Notes: generated by a model not told the origin, from the sequence alone. A DNA stretch of 64,000 nt from an uncultured Lachnospiraceae bacterium (GCA_910585295.1 CAJUDE010000012.1:1-64000), one strand, 5' to 3'; shown: positions 44,856 through 54,117, numbered from the stretch's first letter. Made by a program: numbers and translations.

Positions 44856-45800
44856 CTAAAAATGCAACTTTTTCGTGTATCTTTGCATATTCTTTCCCTG
44901 GCCACCCCATTCCTCCTGCCATTGGAAACCTAATTTTTCTGCCAAATGGATAGAAATTACATTTTCTTTTTCTATCAGGCAGTTAATTTCCTCAAATTCC
45001 GTCCCTTCCCGGGCAAATTGCAAAATCCCCTCGCACAACTCAGTGGCAAACCCCTGGTTCTGGAATTCTTCCCCCACAAGGTAGCCAAGTTCCAAAGAGG
45101 GCTTCCCATGGATCTCGCGGTGGTTTAAGCCCGCCCTGCCTATGGCCCTCCCAGAATGTTTATCCACGGCAATCCACATGCCGTATCCATAAAAACCATA
45201 CATATCCCGGATATATGCTTTGGTATATTCTTCCTCTTTTTCCCGTTCTTCATACAGCCCTTCCATATAACGCGTAATATTTTTTCCCTGGTATAGCTGG
45301 TATAATTCATCCAAATCCCCTACCACCATCTCCCGTAAGAAACAACGTTCTGTCTCAATGACTGTCCAGGGGATCCCATGCTCGCGCTGGTAAGCCCGTT
45401 CCAAGAAATAAAAGTCTACTTCCTCAAACCCTTCCACCACCATTTTAACACCCGCCAGCCGTTGTCTTGGCAGTGTCGGGTTCACAAAACCAACAGCGGC
45501 AAGTTTCATACCGCCTTTTATAGACAATGTTTTATCCGTAGCCACAAGCAACAGGCATTCCTCTGGCTGTAAATGATGCAGCCCCAACACCAGCCCTAAT
45601 TTCTCCGTGGTGTCTGCATGGAACATATCCAAATTAATAATCTGCACCCCATAACGGTAAATGCCATCCAACAGCTCTGTCAGCCCATCCTCCATAACAA
45701 AACGTTCCAAATCATCTGGTTTCGCCACATTCATTTCCTGTAAAGACAGGATTAATCCGCGCAGTTCCATACAAGCCCCCATCTGTGGATAAATTTTCAT
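44856..45800 (-). CDS. Two-domain protein with C-terminal GNAT acetyltransferase
   Basis: About 314 residues. The C-terminal half (about 155-310) is a GNAT fold: ERCFLREMVVGDLDELYQLYQ, IGRAGLNHREIHGKPSLELGYLVGEEFQNQGFATEL with the acetyl-CoA loop, and VISIHLAEKLGFQ. The N-terminal half resembles a degenerate HAD-like fold (QEMNVAKPDDLERF, CLLLVATDKTLSIKGGMKLAAVGFVNP). Enzymes with such fusions are common in Clostridia with unknown substrates. Several in-frame starts (45815, 45800, 45770) are possible; none has a strong ribosome site. Confidence 0.78.
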   Translation of the reverse strand: MKIYPQMGACMELRGLILSLQEMNVAKPDDLERFVMEDGLTELLDGIYRYGVQIINLDMFHADTTEKLGLVLGLHHLQPEECLLLVATDKTLSIKGGMKLAAVGFVNPTLPRQRLAGVKMVVEGFEEVDFYFLERAYQREHGIPWTVIETERCFLREMVVGDLDELYQLYQGKNITRYMEGLYEEREKEEEYTKAYIRDMYGFYGYGMWIAVDKHSGRAIGRAGLNHREIHGKPSLELGYLVGEEFQNQGFATELCEGILQFAREGTEFEEINCLIEKENVISIHLAEKLGFQWQEEWGGQGKNMQRYTKKLHF

Positions 45801-45933
45801 ATTGCCCCAAATCAAACGCCCCTACCTTTTAGCAGCATTTGAGGCTATTAAATATATATCGGCTTTTTTTATTTTCCTCTAAACCCACAAAATATTCCAT
45901 TATCCAATCAAACGTTCGGTTTTCTCCTTATAA

Positions 45934-46029
45934 TTGTCTGATAATTTAGTACTTTTATCCTGATTGTCGAATTATAGAATAATTTGTCGATTAATTTCAC
46001 TTGATTCTACACAATTTTCGTCATATAAT
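45934..46029 (+). promoter_or_regulatory. Promoter with phased upstream TTGTC boxes
   Basis: TTGATT (46001-46006), 17 bp, TATAAT (46024-46029). Upstream, TTGTCTG at 45934 and TTGTCGA at 45964 and 45984 are spaced by 30 and 20 bp, i.e. on one face of the helix, at roughly -100, -70 and -50. This suggests activator binding. The rest of the 270-bp gap to 45816 shows no gene. Confidence 0.6.
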
Positions 46030-46085
46030 AAAAAAATCAACAAGCACTTCCCAAAAATATTTTTTACAAAGGAGGAACAAATTTT

Positions 46086-46595
46086 ATGAGCAAAAAGAAA
46101 AAGAGAGCATTGATGGCTATCGGGATCCTTCTGCTTCTTTTGATCACCATAGCTGTCTGTTACTTTTTGTTTACCAGGGAAGATACAACAGACCTGCAGT
46201 ATGACGACAATGCGACCGCTGGAATTCTGCCAGGAGTTGATGTGGATGAACGCAGGAAAGAGCTGCAAAATATCCTGGACCGCAGCATGATTGCATTCTC
46301 CATCAATACGTCCCCAGTTTTCCTGAACGGGACTTCGGAAGGCAATTTACTAATTGAAAATCCTGGAAATAATGCCAAGCTTTTGCGCGTCAGCATTGTG
46401 GTGGATAAAACGGAAGAAGAAATCTACGCTTCTAAATACCTAAAGCCAGGGACATACATTGAAAATGTCAAGCTGGATAAAGTCCTCGAAAAAGGCACTT
46501 ATGACGCTACGGCTTATTTTTCCGCTTATGAGGAAGAGAGCGGGGAATACATAGGCAGGACTGGGGCGCACATCACGCTCACTGTACAAAATTAA
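46086..46595 (+). CDS. Membrane-anchored protein of unknown function
   Basis: 169 residues: a Lys-rich N terminus, one membrane helix (AIGILLLLLITIAVCYFLF), then an extracellular region of about 135 residues with a beta-sandwich-like pattern (SEGNLLIENPGNNAKLLRVSIVVDKTEEEIYASKYLKPGTYIENVKLDKVL). Strand order and the KLLRVSI..LKPG..I..V.L pattern suggest an Ig-like accessory domain. AAAGGAGG ahead of ATG. First gene of an operon with a secreted protein and EpsG; a surface-assembly role is inference from context. Confidence 0.7.
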   Translation: MSKKKKRALMAIGILLLLLITIAVCYFLFTREDTTDLQYDDNATAGILPGVDVDERRKELQNILDRSMIAFSINTSPVFLNGTSEGNLLIENPGNNAKLLRVSIVVDKTEEEIYASKYLKPGTYIENVKLDKVLEKGTYDATAYFSAYEEESGEYIGRTGAHITLTVQN

Positions 46596-46638
46596 CTTGG
46601 CTGTGCCATACTGTGACAGGTGCAGATAGGAGGCACTT

Positions 46639-47229
46639 ATGAAGAAAAAGAATATATTTTTACAACTTGCATTAACAGCAGCTTTACTTGCTTCTACATT
46701 TTCCACAACCGCCCATGCGGCGGAAGCCACTACAACTAGGGATATCCCGGTAGGCGGTTCTGGGCAGGTAGAGATGGTAGGTACCATTGAGCCAACAATC
46801 CTTTCCGTTACCATGCCATCCTTTGTCCCCTTTAATATCAGCAACAGCCTTTCTACCCAGAACAAGGTTATTTCACCAAGGATTAACGTGAAAAATAACT
46901 CCAATGTTCCAGTACAGGTAGACGTGGCTTCCACCAAAGTGGATATCAGCAAATTGAAAAACACAACCTGGAGCAACACAGGCGCTGTCAATGACAACCA
47001 GATTGCCATCGGGTTAAAACAGGAAGACACACCGAATACCATGCCTACAGACCTGGCGAACACAAGATGGCTGAAAGACAACCAGACAGAGGAAATGAAT
47101 GTTATGGTCCTCAACTCCAACCAGGAAGGCGCTATGTATGTTGTAGGCACCTTAGGCCAGAAAGTTTCCGAGAGCGCAACCTTCAACGTTACGCCTACCT
47201 TTGTGGTAAGCCAGACTTCCGGAAACTAA
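46639..47229 (+). CDS. Secreted beta-rich surface protein
   Basis: 196 residues with a clean signal peptide ending THAAEA. The mature part is Thr/Asn/Val-rich with predicted beta strands (IEPTILSVTMPSFVPFNI, RINVKNNSNVPVQVDVAS, SATFNVTPTFVVSQ). There is no sortase or lipobox motif. It has the look of small WxL-like or matrix proteins, but I do not see WxL motifs. Follows the membrane-anchored gene by 43 bp, with TAGGAGG ahead of ATG. Confidence 0.7.
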   Translation: MKKKNIFLQLALTAALLASTFSTTAHAAEATTTRDIPVGGSGQVEMVGTIEPTILSVTMPSFVPFNISNSLSTQNKVISPRINVKNNSNVPVQVDVASTKVDISKLKNTTWSNTGAVNDNQIAIGLKQEDTPNTMPTDLANTRWLKDNQTEEMNVMVLNSNQEGAMYVVGTLGQKVSESATFNVTPTFVVSQTSGN

Positions 47230-47320
47230 AAAATACTTTGCCGTATATGGCAACTGGCAGTACATAAAACAAAAGATACCATGCAACCGCATCTGTCACA
47301 GTATTTATGGAATACAGAAT

Positions 47321-47368
47321 ATGCAGCCGCTTCCGTGATTATGTGGAAACGGCTGCATTTAATTTTAC
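47321..47368 (+). terminator. Terminator between surface protein and epsG-like gene
   Basis: ATGCAGCCG..TTCC pairs with GGAA..CGGCTGCAT around a 10-base loop, followed by TTAATTTTA. It would reduce readthrough from the surface-protein genes into the polymerase gene. Confidence 0.65.
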
Positions 47369-47386
47369 CAAAGAAAGGAGGCCATT

Positions 47387-48487
47387 ATGGCTGTTTATTA
47401 TGTTACAATTTCCATGCTTACAGGCGCAGGCTATGTATTGGCTCAAAAAAAACAAGGCAGCAAAACCACCCTCTGCTATCTGGCAGCCGCCTTTTTGTCC
47501 CTGACTTTCCTTGCCTCATTCCGCTATGCCATCGGCTTTGACTATTTTTCCTACCGTGACTTTTATCAGAGGTATTCCGCTATGCCCTTTAGGGATATTC
47601 TCCAAAGTAACAGAATAGAGCCTCTCTTTTTTGTGTTGTGCAGGCTTTTTTCCCTGACTGGGCTGCCCTACCCTGCTTTCCTGTTATTTATCAATGTGTT
47701 TTTGATGTCCGTTTCCATGCTGTTTGTTTACCGCCATTCCAAACTTCCTTGGGTCAGCGTTTACCTCTACCTTACGCTGCAGTTCCTTGCCTACAATATG
47801 AACCTAATCCGCCAATCCATTGCAGTTGCTTTCTTTATGCTGGCATACCCGTACCTAAAAGGGAGGAAACTCCTTCCCTATACGTTCCTTATTATTGTAG
47901 GAGGATTGTTCCATAACTCCTTACTATTTATATACCCTTTCTATTTCCTCCTGCCCTGGAAGCACAGCCGCAGGTTTGTGGGCGGGCTGCTTGCCCTTGC
48001 CGGCCTTGGGTATATTTTTTTCGACCCTATCTTCCGTATGATAGCCCCAGCCCTTCCGCTCAAATACGCCAATTATCAAGGCAGCTATTTCTGGAATTCC
48101 AATGGCCTAGAATATGCTATCCTGCCTGCCTTGTATTTCCTGCTGGTTTATTATTTCCGAAACCGCATAGGCGGCACTGCCCAGCGCGCCATCTATGTAA
48201 ACAGCGCCCTTTATCAGTTCCTAATCAGCCTGTTTATCACAAAACATTTTATTTTGGAACGGTTTGCCATCTACCCATTCACCTTATCGCTGCTTGCCAT
48301 TCCAGAAATTATCGACTCTTACCAGTTAAAGAAAAAAACAGGAACCAACACCATGGATTACCATTGTGTCCTGTTCCTGTTTCTGCTCTTTGGTGCCGTA
48401 TGGTTCTGCTTTGCTGCAGCCAAGGGATACCACCGGGTCTATCCCTATGTCAGCCTATTGGACAGAAGCCTTTCCATTCCAAATTAA
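47387..48487 (+). CDS. EpsG-family polysaccharide polymerase-like protein
   Basis: 366 residues with about ten hydrophobic segments. The EpsG pattern is visible: SFRYAIGFDYFSYRDFYQRYSAM near residue 45 and LAYNMNLIRQSIAVAFFMLAYPYLKGRKLLPY, then GGLFHNSLLFIYPFYFLLP. EpsG proteins are thought to polymerise exopolysaccharide repeat units at the membrane. No glycosyltransferase or other eps genes are adjacent, so its partner pathway lies elsewhere. AAAGGAGG ahead of ATG. Confidence 0.88.
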   Translation: MAVYYVTISMLTGAGYVLAQKKQGSKTTLCYLAAAFLSLTFLASFRYAIGFDYFSYRDFYQRYSAMPFRDILQSNRIEPLFFVLCRLFSLTGLPYPAFLLFINVFLMSVSMLFVYRHSKLPWVSVYLYLTLQFLAYNMNLIRQSIAVAFFMLAYPYLKGRKLLPYTFLIIVGGLFHNSLLFIYPFYFLLPWKHSRRFVGGLLALAGLGYIFFDPIFRMIAPALPLKYANYQGSYFWNSNGLEYAILPALYFLLVYYFRNRIGGTAQRAIYVNSALYQFLISLFITKHFILERFAIYPFTLSLLAIPEIIDSYQLKKKTGTNTMDYHCVLFLFLLFGAVWFCFAAAKGYHRVYPYVSLLDRSLSIPN

Positions 48488-48499
48488 AGTCTTTGGCTC

Positions 48500-49567
48500 C
48501 TACAGGGTATCTGCCCCCTCTGCCCTTGCCATCGCCTCTTTAAAGTCTTTCTGGTCTGTAAAAATCTCATATTTGTATGGGTTCTTCTTCTGGGTAACGG
48601 CGCGTTTTATAATGGCCGCCATGCAGATTACATTTGCAGCAAGCGCAATCAATGCCACAATCCCCTGCGCCCTTGGGTCTGCATAAGTGGGCTGTGATGC
48701 GGCAGATAACTCCAGCCCATCTTTCCAGCCAGGCCCATACAGCGTGGGAAGCACTGAAAATTTCCCGCTGATTTGGAATAAGGGGAAAACCTGCGCAAAC
48801 ATGCACCAGGTAGCTAATGTGTTGGCGCGGTTCTGGATCCACCCGCCCTTGTTCCAAAATTTGTTTGCAAAGGTGGGCGCCAGCAGCAATGCAAACCCAC
48901 AATACCATGTGTGGGTTGGAAGGTTCAGGTATGTATACTCAAAATTCCAAAGGTCATATGCGATAATAAAGCACCAGGTCATATCCGGCCACAGCATGTC
49001 GTCCTTCTTTTTAGAAGAATAAATCCCCCACCAGCCTGTCATGCAGAAAATATTAATAATCCCTGCAATGCCGTTCACCCAGTTCCACCAGCCGCCGTAA
49101 AGCCAAACGCCTTCATTCGACAGCCAATATCTAGAACCAGTCTCCGCAAGGGCTGCAGCCCCCCGTATCCCAGATTCAAAATCAGACCCCACTGCAATTA
49201 AGATATTAATTGCCACAATCACAAACGGGAATGGCTTAAACCAGTCCTTTTTCCCTATCCCCCATTTGTATTTAATCATCATAAAGCCAATACAGCCTGC
49301 CACCGCCGCATATAATTTCGCATAGTGGAACCAGCCGCCCATATAGAGGTTAGTCTGGTTATTGGCCGCCCACTCTGCCCCTGTGGAAGCCCCAACAGCA
49401 ATTGCAATAAAATAGGCTGACAAGGCAAGCGGCAGCACAAGGAAAAAGAAAATCCCCCCGGCTTTCGTCCGGCGTGCAATTTCATTGCAGATTACCAGCC
49501 CGGAAAACACCAAAACCCAGCCAATTAACTGATACATGGCATTATCGCCATAAATTTGGAATAACAT
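48500..49567 (-). CDS. DUF5692-like multi-pass membrane protein
   Basis: 355 residues, Trp- and Asn-rich, with about eight to nine hydrophobic segments (LIGWVLVFSGLVICNEIA, GIFFFLVLPLALSAYFIAIAVG). Conserved-looking loops include WLSNEGVWLYGGWWNWVNGIAGI and WPDMTWCFIIAYDLWNFEYTYLNLPTHTWYCG. I place it in DUF5692 from recalled similarity; function unknown. AAGGAGG is correctly spaced from ATG 49567, so the longer frame to 49624 is rejected. Converges with the EpsG gene. Confidence 0.72.
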   Translation of the reverse strand: MLFQIYGDNAMYQLIGWVLVFSGLVICNEIARRTKAGGIFFFLVLPLALSAYFIAIAVGASTGAEWAANNQTNLYMGGWFHYAKLYAAVAGCIGFMMIKYKWGIGKKDWFKPFPFVIVAINILIAVGSDFESGIRGAAALAETGSRYWLSNEGVWLYGGWWNWVNGIAGIINIFCMTGWWGIYSSKKKDDMLWPDMTWCFIIAYDLWNFEYTYLNLPTHTWYCGFALLLAPTFANKFWNKGGWIQNRANTLATWCMFAQVFPLFQISGKFSVLPTLYGPGWKDGLELSAASQPTYADPRAQGIVALIALAANVICMAAIIKRAVTQKKNPYKYEIFTDQKDFKEAMARAEGADTL

Positions 49568-49677
49568 AGTATATACCTCCTTTGCTATTCTTGCTAAACC
49601 AATTATTTGAGAAAATTTTAACACTTTTTTAATAAATTTTCAAGTTTTTTAATAATTAGGAAGCCTTGGGCAAATCA

Positions 49678-49706
49678 AATGCCCCGCAGCTCGCTGCAGG
49701 GCATTT
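49678..49706. terminator. Terminator after superoxide reductase gene
   Basis: AAATGCCC..GCAGC pairs with GCTGC..GGGCATTT, 2 bp past the stop codon. Confidence 0.65.
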
Positions 49707-49708
49707 GG

Positions 49709-50074
49709 TTAAATTTCTTTTTTCCACAACCCATGGAGGTTGCAGTATTCATAAGCCGCCACTGGCTTATCCCCCGACGGGATATGGAATTCTGCTTCTG
49801 GTTTCTCACCAGGCGAAAGCTTCTTGAGCATTCCACCATGCTCTGTTTCCAAGTAAATCCACATAATATAATGCCCATCCAGCATAGGATGCTCAAGCTC
49901 CCCTACTTTTACCAGGATGGCGTCCCCATGTCTCTCTACCACTGGGACATGTTTTTCCCCAGAAGCGTCCGTTGTGTTCGCTTTCAATTCCTGAAAGACT
50001 TTTGCGCTCTCCTTCTCCCCAGGCACAATTTCCATCGCTACGCTGCAGCATTCCTTACATTTAAAAAAATTCAT
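49709..50074 (-). CDS. Superoxide reductase (neelaredoxin/desulfoferrodoxin family)
   Basis: 121 residues. Reduces superoxide to hydrogen peroxide in anaerobes at a square-pyramidal Fe(His)4(Cys) centre. The ligands are visible: His in SGEKHVPVVER, His in ELEHPML and HYIMWIYL, and Cys plus His in EYCNLHGLW. The N terminus keeps only KCKECCSV and lacks the second Cys pair of a desulforedoxin Fe(Cys)4 site, so it is a one-iron type with a vestigial first site. AAGGAGA ahead of ATG 50074. Confidence 0.9.
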   Translation of the reverse strand: MNFFKCKECCSVAMEIVPGEKESAKVFQELKANTTDASGEKHVPVVERHGDAILVKVGELEHPMLDGHYIMWIYLETEHGGMLKKLSPGEKPEAEFHIPSGDKPVAAYEYCNLHGLWKKEI

Positions 50075-50166
50075 TTTCCCTTCTCCTTTCTTGGCGCCTA
50101 TAGGCGCGGGCGCTTTCCTTAGTATGCCCAAAGCCCTGGCTTTCCATCCTTTTTGGATGAAAAATA

Positions 50167-51048
50167 TTAACGTTCTATTTTAATCTGATAAGAGCGTTCA
50201 AACACTTCCCCCGGCGATAGCTTATTCGTCCACTCACGCTCCTTAAAGCTTCCGCTAAAAGCCTCCCTGTCACACCTTCCATACCATGGCTCAATACAGA
50301 CAAACGGCGCGCCCAAATTCTCCGGGGACCAAATCCCCACTACGGGAGATTGGAACGATACGGTAAGGTACGGCACATTTTCTGGGTCTACCAATGAAAT
50401 TTTGTTTACCTGGTAATCCTCAATAATATATGTGCCTGTGTCAAAGAAACCCTCTTGAAGCATCCGCCTGCCTTTTGGCAGGGTCAGTAAATTTTTATAA
50501 TTATGCATCAATCCAGTATCCAGGTTATTTTGGGCAAACAATACCTCCTCCTGGTCCATCCATATGCTGTAATCACTCTGCTTCTCCCCTTGCTTTAATG
50601 GGCATTGGAACCCTGGATGCCCGCCAATGGAAAAATACATCTCTTTTTTCAGCTCTTCATTTTTCACTTTCCAGGATACTTGGACCGTATCCCACTGCAA
50701 ACGGTATCCAATTTCCAAATGGAAATCAAATGGGTATTGTTCCCTAGTAACTGGGGTTGCGTCCAGGCCAAACCAGATTTCCTCTTTGTCCTCTGAAATA
50801 CAAGTAAATTCCATATTTCTGGCAAACCCATGCTGGCGCATCTCATATTCTTTCCCCTCATGCAGATACTTATTCTCCCTCAGCCTCCCCACAATTGGGA
50901 ACAGCACAGGGGAACGGCCTCCCCAATACTGTTTGTCCCCCTGCCAGAGATATTCCTGTCCTGTCTTGTTCTCTTTCAGGGACACCATTTCTGCGCCCAG
51001 CGTTGAAAACTGAACTGTAAGCTTCTCATTCGCCAATCCGTAAACCAT
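50167..51048 (-). CDS. Aldose 1-epimerase family protein (LacX-like)
   Basis: 293 residues of galactose-mutarotase fold: QFSTLGAEMVSLKENKTGQEYLWQGD at the N terminus, PIVGRLRENKY, a catalytic-type His in MRQHGFARNMEF, ISIGGHPGFQCPL-like FSIGGHPGFQCPL, and FVCIEPWYGRCD with the putative catalytic Glu. Interconverts anomers of a sugar or sugar phosphate. AAAGGAG ahead of ATG 51048; 26 bp after the sugar-binding protein gene, consistent with a role in the same sugar response. Confidence 0.9.
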   Translation of the reverse strand: MVYGLANEKLTVQFSTLGAEMVSLKENKTGQEYLWQGDKQYWGGRSPVLFPIVGRLRENKYLHEGKEYEMRQHGFARNMEFTCISEDKEEIWFGLDATPVTREQYPFDFHLEIGYRLQWDTVQVSWKVKNEELKKEMYFSIGGHPGFQCPLKQGEKQSDYSIWMDQEEVLFAQNNLDTGLMHNYKNLLTLPKGRRMLQEGFFDTGTYIIEDYQVNKISLVDPENVPYLTVSFQSPVVGIWSPENLGAPFVCIEPWYGRCDREAFSGSFKEREWTNKLSPGEVFERSYQIKIER

Positions 51049-51074
51049 TTCTCTTCTCCTTTATCACTTAAATA

Positions 51075-52046
51075 TTACTGGTACTTCCCCACATTTGTGC
51101 TGTCTACCTTTTCAAATGGGACCCAAACATATTTCCCATCCTCTGACAGGTAATCTATCCCACCCGCCGAACCGCCGGAGGCAAGCGCAAGGGCAACCTT
51201 CACCGCATACTCCCCTTGCCCGGTGGCTGACTGGTAAACAGTAAACGCCATATCCCCTGCTGCAATTGCTGCGCATCCATCTGCCGTTGCATCAATCCCA
51301 AGGATATCCACATCAGATATCCCCCTGCTTTTACAAGCCTCAATCACGCCTAGCGCCATGGCGTCGTTATTGCATGCCACTACATCGACTTCTTTCCCAA
51401 TTCCCAAAAATATATTAAAATATTTTTCTGCCTTTTCCTGATCCCAATCTGCATGTTCCTGAAAGACATAGTTTACCTTCTTGCCAGAGTCATCCAGCGT
51501 ATTTTTTAAACGGCCTGTCCTGCCCTCTGTGGCGGAATGGCTCTTTGGGCCAGTCATCAATGCCACATTAATCTCATCTTTGCCAGCCATCTTGCTTAAA
51601 ATATACTCCGCCTGGTACTGGCCTGCCACCCCCTCGTCAGACCCCACATACATATATTTATCTGCTTTGAGCCTAGAATCATCTGGGCAACTGTTAAAAA
51701 ATACAATTGGAAGGTCGCCTGCAATCGCTTGCAATTCCAGCGTTGTGTCTGTATCTACTGGGGAACACAAAATCACATCATACCCTTCTTCCACTGCCTG
51801 TTTCATCTGCGCCACCTGATTCTCAATGGAATCCTGCGCTTCATACACATCCAGCGTAGCCCCATTTTGGGCTGCCGTTTCTTTTGCACTGTCCACCAAT
51901 ACAGTACGGAACGTATCTGCAGAAGAAAGGGACAGATAAATCTTAATATCCTCCCCATTGGCATGGGAGCCTCCTTTCCCCGCGCACCCGCACAGGCAAA
52001 CCGCCATCCAGGCTATTGTAAGCAATGCCGCCGTTTTCTTTTTCAT
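51075..52046 (-). CDS. Periplasmic-binding-protein-like sugar-binding lipoprotein
   Basis: 323 residues with lipobox VCLCGCAGKG. The type 1 sugar-binding fold (RbsB/MglB family) is clear: IKIYLSLSSADTFRTVLVDSAKETAAQNGATLDV, IENQVAQMKQAVEEGYDVILCSPVDTDT, EVDVVACNNDAMALGVIEAC and ISDVDILGIDATADGCAAIAAG. There is no permease or ATPase beside it. Lying 12 bp after a chemoreceptor gene, it probably presents a sugar to that receptor. Confidence 0.9.
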   Translation of the reverse strand: MKKKTAALLTIAWMAVCLCGCAGKGGSHANGEDIKIYLSLSSADTFRTVLVDSAKETAAQNGATLDVYEAQDSIENQVAQMKQAVEEGYDVILCSPVDTDTTLELQAIAGDLPIVFFNSCPDDSRLKADKYMYVGSDEGVAGQYQAEYILSKMAGKDEINVALMTGPKSHSATEGRTGRLKNTLDDSGKKVNYVFQEHADWDQEKAEKYFNIFLGIGKEVDVVACNNDAMALGVIEACKSRGISDVDILGIDATADGCAAIAAGDMAFTVYQSATGQGEYAVKVALALASGGSAGGIDYLSEDGKYVWVPFEKVDSTNVGKYQ

Positions 52047-52058
52047 CGCAACCCCTCC

Positions 52059-54059
52059 TTAAATACGGAATAATTTCACCTGCTCTGCCAGCTCCTCAGA
52101 GGAAGCGGTTAAGCTCTTTGATTCTTCTGCAACATGGGCGCTGTTTTGGGCAATCCCTTTCGCCTGTTCCAGCATATTTTCTGAAGTCGCAAGAATTTCG
52201 TCGGAACTTGCCGCCTGCTCTTCGGAAATTGCCGCCACATTTGCCGCAACCTCGTCCACCTCGTTAATTTTTCCAACCATATGCCCTATCATCTCGCTGG
52301 TTTCTTGTATATTTACAAATATCTTTTCAAACGTTTCGATTGCCTCATGGATTAGGCCGCTGCTTCTGCTAATGTCATCAGCGCTATCCCCTGTCTGGCG
52401 CACTGCGTCTGCCACAAGTGCATTCACCTGCCCAATCAGCTTGGAAATATGCTCCACAGAATCCGTGCTGTTGTTCGCCAGCGTCCCTATTTCAGAGGCA
52501 ACCACTGCAAAGCCGCGCCCTGCCTCCCCGGCCCTGGCTGCTTCTATGGAAGCATTCAATGACAAAAGGTTTGTCTCTTCGGCTATGTTCCCAATAAGCT
52601 GGACGATGGCGACAATTTCTCCTGACGCAGCGCCAACCTTCCCCACTGCCTCCTCCAAGCTGCGGATAGAACCCTGAATGTTCTCCAGTTCCCTCCCCAC
52701 ACGCTCCATGTCCCTTTTTCCTTTCTGGGACGCTTCCACTGTCTCGCGCATTTTATGCTCCACACTGTCACTGTCGCTTTTCGTGTCTGCCACTACCCCT
52801 GCCAGTTTGGTTGCATTCTCCGCGATTTCATAGACAGAAAGGGAAAGCTGGTCTACCGTATGGTTCAATTCGCCCATGGATTCTGACTGGATGGCCGCTG
52901 CGGACTGCATTTGCCTTGACATATTGTCGCTGGTATCTGCCTGGCTCCCAAGCCTGCCTGAAATATCTCCCATGGACGCAATCATTTCTTTCATAGAGCG
53001 GATAAACCGTTCCACACTCCGGCTCATCACAGCGATCTCATCGTTCCCTTTGCTGGACACACTCACTGTAAAATCACCGTCTGTCATGGCAGTAATTACT
53101 TTTGTCAGTTTCTTCACCGGATTTATCACAATATGGGTCACACGTTCAATCACCATGCACAGGACCAAAATAGAGGCTATGCTAATAAGGGCCATAATGT
53201 TACGCAGCCGGATTAAGTCTGCCATAACAATCTGCCTGGGGACAAAAGATACCAAAACCCAGTCCGTACCAGTTACTTTTTCAAATACTGTCATATTCCC
53301 TTCTAAGACGCTGAAGCCATAATCGCGCTCCGTTATCTTTTTCCCGACTTGCTGCTGGAATGCATTGCCGCTATCTCCCATTTTGGTGGAAATCAATGCG
53401 TTGTCACGGTTCGCCAGTATCGTCCCATCCCTGCCATCTATCAAGAAAGATTCCGCGCCTTCCATGTCAATAAACCCGTTTACAATAATGGAGATACGGT
53501 CTAGCGTCATATCCGCTGAAATGACTTTCACCTTTCCAGACCCATCATTTAAAATGCCGGATGCGCTAATTACATTTTCCCCTTGGGAATTCACATAGGC
53601 AGAGCCAACCGCCATATTTACCCTGGTAAGGCCTTCCTGGTACCATGTGCTATTCACTGGGTCTGGCTCGTCAATGGAAGCTCCCGCCGCCTGAAACATA
53701 TTCCCATCTTCATCCGCTATATACATTCCCTGTGGATAGTTTGAATTATAATCGTAATAGGCATCCAGGATTGCCTGGAGCTTGTCCCCTTGCGGCTTAA
53801 TGCTTTCTATGGTTGCCTTTACCGCCTGGAAAGCTTCAATATTTTCGTTCAGCCATCCTTCTATATGGGAAGACTGGCTCCCTACGGACGACTCTAAAAG
53901 GTTTCTGGAATAACTTTCAATAATTTTTGCTGACGTCTGGTAAGCGATCAACACCAGCGCCACCATCAAGGCAACTACAATCGGCACGATGATTGCCAGC
54001 AGCTTCATCCTGATGGATACCATACCCCTTTTTTCCCTAACTTGATTCTTTTTCTCCAT
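52059..54059 (-). CDS. Methyl-accepting chemotaxis protein
   Basis: 666 residues: helix 1 (LLAIIVPIVVALMVALVLIAY), extracellular double-Cache-like sensor (about 40-290, with MYIADEDGNMF and WYQEGLTRVNMAVGSAYV), helix 2 (NIMALISIASILVLCMVIERV), HAMP, and a cytoplasmic signalling hairpin. The hairpin tip is EETNLLSLNASIEAARAGEAGRGFAVVASEIGTLA. It signals to CheA/CheW and indicates a motile cell. GGAAGGG ahead of ATG 54059. First gene of an operon with the sugar-binding lipoprotein and epimerase. Confidence 0.93.
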   Translation of the reverse strand: MEKKNQVREKRGMVSIRMKLLAIIVPIVVALMVALVLIAYQTSAKIIESYSRNLLESSVGSQSSHIEGWLNENIEAFQAVKATIESIKPQGDKLQAILDAYYDYNSNYPQGMYIADEDGNMFQAAGASIDEPDPVNSTWYQEGLTRVNMAVGSAYVNSQGENVISASGILNDGSGKVKVISADMTLDRISIIVNGFIDMEGAESFLIDGRDGTILANRDNALISTKMGDSGNAFQQQVGKKITERDYGFSVLEGNMTVFEKVTGTDWVLVSFVPRQIVMADLIRLRNIMALISIASILVLCMVIERVTHIVINPVKKLTKVITAMTDGDFTVSVSSKGNDEIAVMSRSVERFIRSMKEMIASMGDISGRLGSQADTSDNMSRQMQSAAAIQSESMGELNHTVDQLSLSVYEIAENATKLAGVVADTKSDSDSVEHKMRETVEASQKGKRDMERVGRELENIQGSIRSLEEAVGKVGAASGEIVAIVQLIGNIAEETNLLSLNASIEAARAGEAGRGFAVVASEIGTLANNSTDSVEHISKLIGQVNALVADAVRQTGDSADDISRSSGLIHEAIETFEKIFVNIQETSEMIGHMVGKINEVDEVAANVAAISEEQAASSDEILATSENMLEQAKGIAQNSAHVAEESKSLTASSEELAEQVKLFRI

Positions 54060-54090
54060 GAACACCCTTCCTTTTTCCCAAGGCAGAAAC

Positions 54091-54117
54091 TTGTCGGCAT
54101 CTGCCCAAAAACGCTAT
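54091..54117 (-). promoter_or_regulatory. Possible sigma-D-type promoter of the chemoreceptor
   Basis: GCCGACAA (54098-54091, consensus GCCGATAT) with a 15-bp spacer to ATAG, a poor match to TAAA. Position and spacing fit a motility sigma factor; the -35 does not. Confidence 0.25.

Noticed and set aside
46639..47229. WxL-domain or sortase-anchored protein
   Set aside because: No WxL motifs, no LPxTG and no charged C-terminal tail.
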